Of a stretch of 57,225 nt of DNA, positions 57,101 through 57,225 are shown piece by piece. The stretch covers positions 1-57,225 of the forward strand of contig JASEHA010000001.1 in NCBI GenBank assembly GCA_030018795.1, given 5' to 3'. Position numbers and translations under genes: made by a program. The notes under the pieces are model-generated. The model saw only the letters and a program-made list of their open reading frames with translations, was not told the origin of the DNA and made no database searches. Within the stretch, counting starts at the first letter, position 1. Every line of letters starts with the position of its first letter. The DNA is from a bacterium (GTDB taxonomy: Bacteria > UBA9089 > CG2-30-40-21).

Positions 57101-57225
57101 TTGGGACAACAACCATAACAGTCTATGGTCTTGAGAGTAAGCAGCAGCCGGCAAAGGTGTTTAAGATAGAGCCGCAGGTAGTCAGCGTTGAGCCGACAGC
57201 AGGCACGGTTGGCACAATAGTTACG
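1..57225 (+). CDS. Giant tandem IPT/TIG-like (Ig-fold) repeat protein, internal fragment of at least 19,075 residues
   Basis: Frame +1 is open over the whole window, with no start or stop of the gene inside. The product is a tandem array of about 222 domains. Numbering from the anchor Pro as residue 1, the consensus is P1-x-x-G4-T-V-G7-T-x-V-T-V-x-G14-N/D-G16-Y/F-G-x-x-E21-x-V-R-I-D26-F-G28-T-T, then G42-S/T-F44, F48-T-I/V-D51-T-Q53-x-Y-G56-T-T-T-I-T-A62, then a variable loop and the linker F-x-I-x-P-x-I-x-x-V-T/S before the next Pro. The PxxGTVG...GNGYG...FG part followed by G-S-F-x-x-x-F matches bacterial IPT/TIG-type Ig-like repeats of surface proteins. The composition is rich in Thr, Gly, Val and Ile and poor in Cys, which suits a secreted beta-sandwich fibre. 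No enzymatic domain, transmembrane segment or signal peptide is visible. A surface adhesin or fibre role is inference. At roughly 100 Da per residue the visible part alone is near 2 MDa. Confidence 0.95.
181..3078 (+). repeat. Units 1-11, heterogeneous Ig-like domains
   Basis: Anchor prolines are at 181, 463, 727, 1003, 1264, 1528, 1783, 2032, 2290, 2560 and 2815. Unit lengths run from 83 to 94 codons, the widest spread in the array. Unit 1 carries extra residues before K-I-D-F-G (AVLAETNGEPL). Unit 3 lacks the GTVG turn and reads G-P-G-N-G-Y-T-R-V-G-Q-S. Unit 8 has G-P-I-D-T where G7 is normally present. The D-F-G and D-T-Q landmarks remain in almost every unit. Confidence 0.9.
3079..4893 (+). 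repeat. Units 12-18, Ig-like domains
   Basis: Anchor prolines are at 3079, 3328, 3586, 3856, 4111, 4378 and 4639. Unit 14 (90 codons) has a longer loop after F-G, reading ITTPADITADETGSF. Unit 16 (89 codons) has a Cys in G-C-G-Y-G near the B strand. Unit 17 reads S-S-S-I-D-G-T-F before its second half. The seven units together span 1815 nt, the same as several other seven-unit blocks. Confidence 0.9.
4894..6714 (+). repeat. Units 19-25, Ig-like domains
   Basis: Anchor prolines are at 4894, 5149, 5413, 5668, 5923, 6187 and 6463. Unit 19 has GFVG for GTVG and a Cys in N-G-C-G-Y. Unit 20 has ATVG, a variant that returns in the 45-53 kb region. Unit 21 (GGVG) resembles unit 35, fourteen units downstream, in S-W-T-V-D-T-Q-G-F-G-T-T-S-I. 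Unit 23 is lengthened by a six-codon microduplication at 5995-6030. Unit 24 is long (92 codons), with extra sequence around S-G-D-P-S-A-F-R-G-S-W. Confidence 0.9.
5995..6030 (+). repeat. Six-codon tandem microduplication inside unit 23 (I-N-I-G-L-T twice)
   Basis: Codons 5995-6012 and 6013-6030 both encode I-N-I-G-L-T. They differ only at synonymous positions: ATC/ATT, GGG/GGT and CTG/TTG. The duplication extends the strand that normally carries I-D-F-G-T-T, giving a unit of 88 codons. The protein copies are identical while the DNA copies have drifted. Confidence 0.85.
6715..8505 (+). repeat. Units 26-32, Ig-like domains
   Basis: Anchor prolines are at 6715, 6967, 7222, 7492, 7744, 7996 and 8251. 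Unit 28 is long (90 codons) because of Y-I-G-E-V-Y-K-Q before I-R-I-D-F-G and an extended loop before G-T-F. Units 29-32 have clear partners 28 units downstream (units 57-60). For example V-V-S-I-A-F-G-L-T-S in unit 29 matches V-V-S-I-A-F-G-I-T-S at 14770-14800. Confidence 0.9.
7492..9027 (+). repeat. Higher-order repeat at 28-unit distance, left copy (units 29-34)
   Basis: Six consecutive units here align with units 57-62 at 14710-16278. Offsets between partners are 7218, 7218, 7221, 7233, 7236 and 7236 nt. Shared marks include V-V-S-I-A-F-G-x-T-S, A-S-G-T-M-N-T or A-S-G-T-M-T-T, the V-T-T turn in the fifth unit and the F/M-Y-x-V-S-P start of the sixth. Confidence 0.8.
8506..10332 (+). repeat. 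Units 33-39, Ig-like domains
   Basis: Anchor prolines are at 8506, 8761, 9028, 9283, 9538, 9811 and 10072. Unit 33 is the first of the V-T-T variants (G-I-V-T-T instead of G-T-V-G-T); the others are units 61, 82, 103 and 117, all separated by multiples of seven units. Unit 34 begins G-R-F-Y-G-V-S-P and is long (89 codons), like its partners 62, 83 and 118. Unit 37 is 91 codons, with an insertion between F-G-T-T and G-S-F. Confidence 0.9.
10333..12147 (+). repeat. Units 40-46, Ig-like domains
   Basis: Anchor prolines are at 10333, 10591, 10858, 11110, 11359, 11635 and 11893. Unit 43 has the rare turn F-T-L-N-E-Q-P-G-G in place of F-T-I-D-T-Q-x-Y-G, repeated only in unit 50. Unit 44 (92 codons) carries an insertion ending L-G-G-T-F, as does unit 51. 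Unit 46 has V-D-N-Q-S-I-G-S-N-T-I-T-A, shared with units 53, 74 and 95. Confidence 0.9.
12148..13941 (+). repeat. Units 47-53, Ig-like domains
   Basis: Anchor prolines are at 12148, 12403, 12667, 12922, 13174, 13438 and 13687. These units pair with the previous block at a distance of seven: unit 50 with 43 (TLNEQ turn), 53 with 46 (NNQSIGSNTIT), and 51 with 44 (G-G-T-F insertion). Unit 52 lacks the usual E21 and reads P-T-G-A-I-S-L-N-F-G. Confidence 0.9.
13942..15741 (+). repeat. Units 54-60, Ig-like domains; unit 60 lacks the anchor proline
   Basis: Anchors are at 13942, 14197, 14452, 14710, 14962, 15217 and 15484. Units 54 and 55 match 47 and 48 (seven back). Units 57-60 match 29-32 (28 back). 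In unit 60 the usual V-S-P-T-S-G-T-V-G reads V-S-T-S-G-T-V-G: one codon, the invariant Pro, is missing without disturbing the frame. Unit 56 has a negatively charged loop (D-D-G-D-V) in place of G-x-x-E. Confidence 0.9.
14710..16278 (+). repeat. Higher-order repeat at 28-unit distance, right copy (units 57-62)
   Basis: This is the partner of 7492-9027. Units 61 and 62 of this copy are also the first two units of 21-domain block A, so the same subtype order was used in more than one duplication. Confidence 0.8.
15742..17550 (+). repeat. Units 61-67, first third of 21-unit block A
   Basis: Anchor prolines are at 15742, 15997, 16279, 16528, 16783, 17032 and 17296. Unit 61 has G-S-V-T-T. Unit 62 begins L-V-A-R-M-Y-Q-V-S-P, has T-I-W-G-D-G-Y and is long (94 codons). 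Unit 64 has F-T-I-D-E-Q. Unit 65 is preceded by I-G-F-T-I-R-H-N-L. Each has its counterpart 21 units downstream at 21133-22932. Confidence 0.92.
17551..19356 (+). repeat. Units 68-74, middle third of 21-unit block A
   Basis: Anchor prolines are at 17551, 17809, 18058, 18313, 18586, 18835 and 19099. Units 68 and 71 replace D-T-Q-x-Y-G by a longer turn ending P-Q-P-Y-G or P-Q-P-A-G. Unit 70 has G-M-V-D-Q and unit 74 G-T-V-D-T, both losing G7. Unit 73 has an extended loop G-H-D-D-I-D-N-V-F-N before its linker. Unit 74 shares the D-N-Q-S-I-G turn and A-T-Y-T-F-R-V-M-P linker with unit 95. Confidence 0.92.
19357..21132 (+). repeat. Units 75-81, last third of 21-unit block A
   Basis: Anchor prolines are at 19357, 19612, 19873, 20128, 20374, 20629 and 20878. 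Unit 75 has G-Y-K-A-L-E-P-I-H-I-G-L-G, related to G-Y-Q-A-L-E-L-I-R-V in unit 54 (21 back). Unit 78 is only 82 codons. Unit 81 ends F-D-I-S-S-V-I-T-D-M-S-P, repeated almost exactly at the end of unit 102. Confidence 0.92.
21133..22932 (+). repeat. Units 82-88, first third of block B
   Basis: Anchor prolines are at 21133, 21388, 21664, 21913, 22168, 22417 and 22678. Unit 82 has G-S-V-T-T. Unit 83 begins L-V-A-R-L-W-Q-V-S-P with V-W-G-D-G-Y. Unit 84 has G-P-V-G-T. Unit 85 has I-T-T-G-I and G-G-G-Y-Q-A-D-E-P, then V-D-E-Q. Unit 86 is preceded by I-G-F-S-I-L-H-N-L. Unit 87 has L-G-W-T, the only W variant before 43 kb. Confidence 0.92.
22933..24777 (+). repeat. Units 89-95, middle third of block B
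   Basis: Anchor prolines are at 22933, 23212, 23470, 23731, 24010, 24259 and 24520. Units 89 and 92 (both 93 codons) have the lengthened P-Q-P-Y-G or P-Q-P-A-G turn. Unit 90 has A-T-V-G. In unit 91 the D-F-G motif is replaced by I-L-L-D-T-E-K, one of the few units without it. Unit 94 has G-V-R for the usual G-T-x after the turn. Unit 95 keeps D-S-Q-S-I-G-T-N-T-I-T-A. Confidence 0.92.
24778..26562 (+). repeat. Units 96-102, last third of block B, including a local I-L-P-E-I / H-D-D subfamily
   Basis: Anchor prolines are at 24778, 25030, 25285, 25540, 25795, 26053 and 26308. Units 98-101 resemble each other more than their distant partners: linker I-L-P-E-I-I-L-V-T-P or I-L-P-N-I-I-L-V-T-P, A-G-N-G-Y-G-S, and a charged H-D-D loop after the last strand at 25726, 25984 and 26239 (W-D-D at 25216). 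This looks like local unit-by-unit duplication or gene conversion laid over the 21-unit order. Confidence 0.9.
26563..28359 (+). repeat. Units 103-109, start of partial copy C
   Basis: Anchor prolines are at 26563, 26818, 27079, 27331, 27586, 27844 and 28105. Unit 103 (G-S-V-S-T, preceded by F-D-I-S-S-V-I-T-D-M) matches unit 82. Unit 106 (F-K-I-T-T-G-I and G-A-G-Y-Q-A-D-E-P-V-R-I-G) matches unit 85. Unit 104 has drifted from the L-V-A-R type. Unit 105 has G-V-V-G in the turn. Confidence 0.9.
28360..30183 (+). repeat. Units 110-116, second half of partial copy C
   Basis: Anchor prolines are at 28360, 28621, 28879, 29134, 29395, 29677 and 29932. Unit 114 (94 codons) matches units 93, 72 and 51 at successive 21-unit steps through its linker L-N-Q-A-T-N-T-L-I-I-L-P. 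It also has a Gly-rich insertion (S-G-N-T-G-G-A-G-G-T-F). Unit 113 has G-G-R-V-Y-P-Y-Q in place of the strand after F-G. Confidence 0.9.
30184..31488 (+). repeat. Higher-order repeat, partial copy D: 5 recognisable domains
   Basis: Units 117-121 repeat the order of units 82-86 and 61-65: V-T-T turn, A-R-x-W/Y-x-V-S-P long unit, G-P-V unit, A-D-E unit, H/E-N-L unit. Similarity to the earlier copies fades after unit 121, although units 127-128 still match 113-114. Confidence 0.75.
30184..31998 (+). repeat. Units 117-123, next restart of the higher-order repeat
   Basis: Anchors are at 30184, 30439, 30727, 30985, 31237, 31489 and 31744. Units 117-121 follow the order of units 82-86: G-T-V-T-T; I-I-A-R-V-W-E-V-S-P (96 codons); G-H-I-V-S-V-N-P-P-S-G-P-V-E; I-T-T-G-V with G-T-G-Y-E-A-D-E-T; then F-K-M-N-E-N-L. 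The start lies 14 units after unit 103 rather than 21, so copy C was shortened or the repeat restarted. Unit 121 has a Cys at residue 14 (31276). Confidence 0.9.
31999..33852 (+). repeat. Units 124-130, Ig-like domains
   Basis: Anchor prolines are at 31999, 32260, 32521, 32776, 33055, 33343 and 33598. Units 127 (93 codons) and 128 (96 codons) match units 113 and 114, fourteen back: unit 127 has a lengthened turn ending R-P-A-G-T-T-T-I, and unit 128 an insertion ending V-G-G-T-F-S-V. Unit 126 has I-G-C-G in place of D-F-G. Confidence 0.9.
33853..35655 (+). repeat. Units 131-137, regular Ig-like domains
   Basis: Anchor prolines are at 33853, 34108, 34363, 34618, 34873, 35143 and 35401. Unit 128's successors settle to exactly 255 nt: units 129 to 134 are all 85 codons. 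Unit 135 (90 codons) has Y-G-S-T in place of F-G-T-T and an insertion around D-V-I-S-Q-G-S-K. Unit 136 has W-T-D-G-Y and lacks the D-F-G motif (N-I-F-G-S-S). Confidence 0.9.
35656..37506 (+). repeat. Units 138-144, Ig-like domains ending in two long units
   Basis: Anchor prolines are at 35656, 35911, 36163, 36424, 36679, 36937 and 37225. Unit 142 has G-I-I-S-T in the turn. Unit 143 (96 codons) has an insertion F-Y-F-G-N-E-F-Y-K-Y-T-G-G-S-D-Q-S before G-T-F. Unit 144 (94 codons) has D-G-T-I-N-Q-T-F-G-E-Y between the G-N-G-F turn and D-F-G. These are the longest neighbouring pair in the array. Confidence 0.9.
37507..39339 (+). repeat. Units 145-151, Ig-like domains
   Basis: Anchor prolines are at 37507, 37762, 38017, 38272, 38533, 38809 and 39064. 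Unit 147 has G-P-V-E-T in the turn, like unit 119, 28 units back. Unit 149 (92 codons) has an Asn/Gly insertion S-Q-N-Y-D-G-N-T-G in the D-T-Q loop. Unit 151 (92 codons) has S-S-P-V-A-E-K-D-P-C before G-T-F. Linkers are of the I-I-G-N-I or I-T-G-R-V type. Confidence 0.9.
39340..41130 (+). repeat. Units 152-158, Ig-like domains
   Basis: Anchor prolines are at 39340, 39595, 39853, 40108, 40363, 40618 and 40879. Lengths are close to 85 codons throughout. Unit 156 reads R-F-Y-L-D-E-Q-L where I-D-F-G-T-T is expected. Unit 158 has T-S-M-V-G with Ser at the G4 position, and D-Y-G for D-F-G. Confidence 0.9.
41131..42657 (+). repeat. Units 159-164, Ig-like domains
   Basis: Anchor prolines are at 41131, 41386, 41641, 41896, 42157 and 42412. 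Variation in the turn is high: G-M-L-G, G-V-V-G, G-T-T-G and G-T-L-G all occur in four of these six units. Unit 162 has I-F-F-G and a Cys-containing loop N-P-Y-C-A-A. Unit 164 is 82 codons and introduces the shorter format of the next cluster. Confidence 0.9.
42658..43650 (+). repeat. Units 165-168, cluster of 246-nt (82-codon) units, three of them near-identical
   Basis: Anchor prolines are at 42658, 42904, 43150 and 43396, exactly 246 nt apart. Units 165-167 share V-S-V-E-P-T-A-G or V-S-V-L-P-A-S-G, I-A-F-G-T-N-A or V-A-F-G-T-N-A, I-Q-T-A-I-A-G or I-Q-Q-A-V-A-G, T-S-W-T or A-S-W-T, and Y-G-T-T-T-I-T-A-S-G with the short loop A-T-N-V-F. The DNA is also close, for example GAGCCNACAGCAGGCACGGTT at 42655 and 42901. 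Three codons of the post-strand loop are missing relative to the 85-codon form. Unit 168 keeps the length but has diverged (F-G-W-T). Confidence 0.95.
43651..45183 (+). repeat. Units 169-174, Ig-like domains
   Basis: Anchors are at 43651, 43900, 44164, 44419, 44674 and 44929. In unit 169 the anchor Pro is Leu (I-T-L-K-A-A-T-V-G). Unit 172 has G-Y-A-T-I in the turn and an M-G-S-N-T-V loop like the Q-S-I-G-x-N-T-I group. Unit 173 has F-G-W at 44752. Lengths converge on 255 nt from unit 171. Confidence 0.9.
45184..46998 (+). repeat. Units 175-181, Ig-like domains with the I-Y-A-N-I linker type
   Basis: Anchor prolines are at 45184, 45439, 45691, 45949, 46204, 46483 and 46738. Linkers change here from F-x-I-x-P-x-I to forms such as N-I-Y-A-N-I, A-I-Y-S-N-I and C-I-R-A-N-I. 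Units 175 and 179 have P-T-R-A-T-V-G, with Ala at G4. Unit 179 is long (93 codons) because of S-Y-P-S-A-Q-T-S-E-D-P-K before its linker. Confidence 0.9.
46999..48789 (+). repeat. Units 182-188, Ig-like domains
   Basis: Anchor prolines are at 46999, 47254, 47515, 47770, 48025, 48280 and 48535. Spacing is 85 codons for five of the seven and 87 for the other two. Unit 186 repeats P-T-R-A-T-V-G. Unit 187 has C-G-N-G-Y-G and D-L-G-W-T-T-S-R-T (48358). Linkers R-I-Y-T-N-I, S-I-Y-A-N-I and V-I-F-S-N-I continue the type of the previous block. Confidence 0.9.
48790..50571 (+). repeat. Units 189-195, Ig-like domains
   Basis: Anchor prolines are at 48790, 49048, 49303, 49555, 49813, 50068 and 50320. 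Units 189 and 190 have D-F-G-W-T (48868 and 49126). Unit 190 shares T-T-S-R-T with unit 187, three back. Unit 194 has Y-F-D-V-Y-P in place of D-F-G-T-T and a shorter post-turn strand. Linkers return to I-K-G-N-I, I-R-G-N-V and V-K-A-R-I. Confidence 0.9.
50572..52356 (+). repeat. Units 196-202, Ig-like domains
   Basis: Anchor prolines are at 50572, 50824, 51082, 51337, 51592, 51844 and 52102. Lengths are 84-86 codons. Unit 199 has A-F-G-W-T-R-S (51415). Unit 202 has P-E-A-A-T-V-G, again Ala at G4. Unit 198 has G-N-G-W-G, an aromatic swap at the usual Tyr/Phe17. Confidence 0.9.
52357..54117 (+). repeat. Units 203-209, Ig-like domains, including the shortest unit
   Basis: Anchor prolines are at 52357, 52609, 52864, 53101, 53356, 53611 and 53863. 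Unit 205 is only 79 codons: after T-S-I-I-A-G-S-E-A-D-S the loop is cut short and runs into M-F-I-Y-S-E-I. Units 205 and 206 have T-R-A-T-V-G and T-K-A-T-V-G. Unit 206 has D-F-G-W-T (53179). Unit 208 has G-I-V-T-N. Confidence 0.9.
54118..56682 (+). repeat. Units 210-219, Cys14 subfamily with 255-nt spacing
   Basis: Anchor prolines are at 54118, 54373, 54628, 54883, 55138, 55393, 55648, 55903, 56158 and 56413, each exactly 255 nt after the last. Unit 219 is itself 270 nt. In seven of ten units G14 of G-N-G-Y is a Cys, always 39 nt after the anchor (54157, 54667, 54922, 55432, 55942, 56197, 56452), usually in C-S-G-Y-G or C-T-G-Y-G. Other shared marks are D-F-G-K-T or D-F-G-Q-T, S-I-D-G-T-F, D-T-Q-R-Y or D-T-Q-S-Y, and linkers F-Y-I-T-P-E-I or F-F-I-L-P-E-I. 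The single Cys per domain in most units leaves no obvious partner inside the domain. Confidence 0.93.
56683..57225 (+). repeat. Units 220-221 and the start of unit 222
   Basis: Anchor prolines are at 56683, 56938 and 57193. Units 220 and 221 are ordinary 85-codon domains. Unit 222 is cut by the window edge after G-T-V-G-T-I-V-T. Its sequence P-Q-V-V-S-V-E-P-T-A-G-T-V-G is that of units 165-166, 14.3 kb upstream. The array continues past the right edge. Confidence 0.92.

Noticed and set aside
1..57225. CRISPR array or satellite-like non-coding tandem repeat
   Set aside because: The 255-258 nt period is not repeat-spacer structure. Units are diverged at DNA level but conserved as protein, and all length changes are multiples of three, so the repeat is coding.
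1..57225. Alternative genetic code with TGA read as Gly or Trp
   Set aside because: I saw no in-frame TGA, Trp is written TGG and Gly GGN, so the standard code is sufficient.
1..57225. Internal promoters, terminators or riboswitches
   Set aside because: AT-rich six-base matches and short inverted repeats exist by chance, but none coincides with a gene boundary, since there is no boundary in the window.

Overview
The window is one uninterrupted stretch of coding sequence. Frame +1 is open from base 1 to base 57225 (exactly 19,075 codons), with neither a start nor a stop codon of the gene inside the window. Everything seen is the interior of a single giant gene. Its product is a tandem array of about 85-residue immunoglobulin-like domains of the bacterial IPT/TIG type. 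I located 222 successive domain anchors (the P-x-x-G-T-V-G turn) at coordinates 181 to 57193. Every anchor is in the same phase. The mean spacing is 258 nt and the commonest spacing is 255 nt (85 codons).

The organism cannot be named from this sequence. An intron-free 57 kb frame, moderate AT-richness, frequent ATA, AGG and AGA codons, and TGG used for Trp with no in-frame TGA point to a bacterium with the standard code that is not an enterobacterium. Giant repetitive surface-protein genes of this size are known from uncultivated bacteria such as Omnitrophota and from Chlorobi and Planctomycetes. That comparison is background knowledge, not something the sequence proves. The likely role is a secreted or surface-anchored fibre or adhesin. 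The signal peptide, any catalytic or binding head, and the anchor would lie outside the window.

The array is not uniform. Bases 1-42657 (units 0-164) are diverse 83-96-residue domains with a higher-order order: related subtypes recur at 7, 14, 21, 28 and 35 units, so the array seems to have grown by duplicating blocks of seven domains (about 1.8 kb) and multiples of them. The clearest case is a 21-domain block at 15742-21132 repeated at 21133-26562 and in part again at 26563-30183 and 30184-31488. Bases 42658-43395 hold three near-identical 246-nt (82-residue) units, the youngest-looking duplication; a fourth 246-nt unit (43396-43641) has the same length but a diverged sequence. Bases 43651-54117 hold units of nearly constant length with a distinct linker (IY-x-NI type) and a recurrent FGWT variant. 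Bases 54118-56682 hold ten units: nine of exactly 255 nt and a tenth, at 56413, of 270 nt. Seven of the ten carry a cysteine at the same domain position. The window ends as another unit of the 42.7 kb subtype begins.

I found no RNA genes, mobile elements, CRISPR arrays, promoters or terminators. There is no gene-free stretch. Open frames on the minus strand and in frames +2 and +3 are shadows of the repeat.
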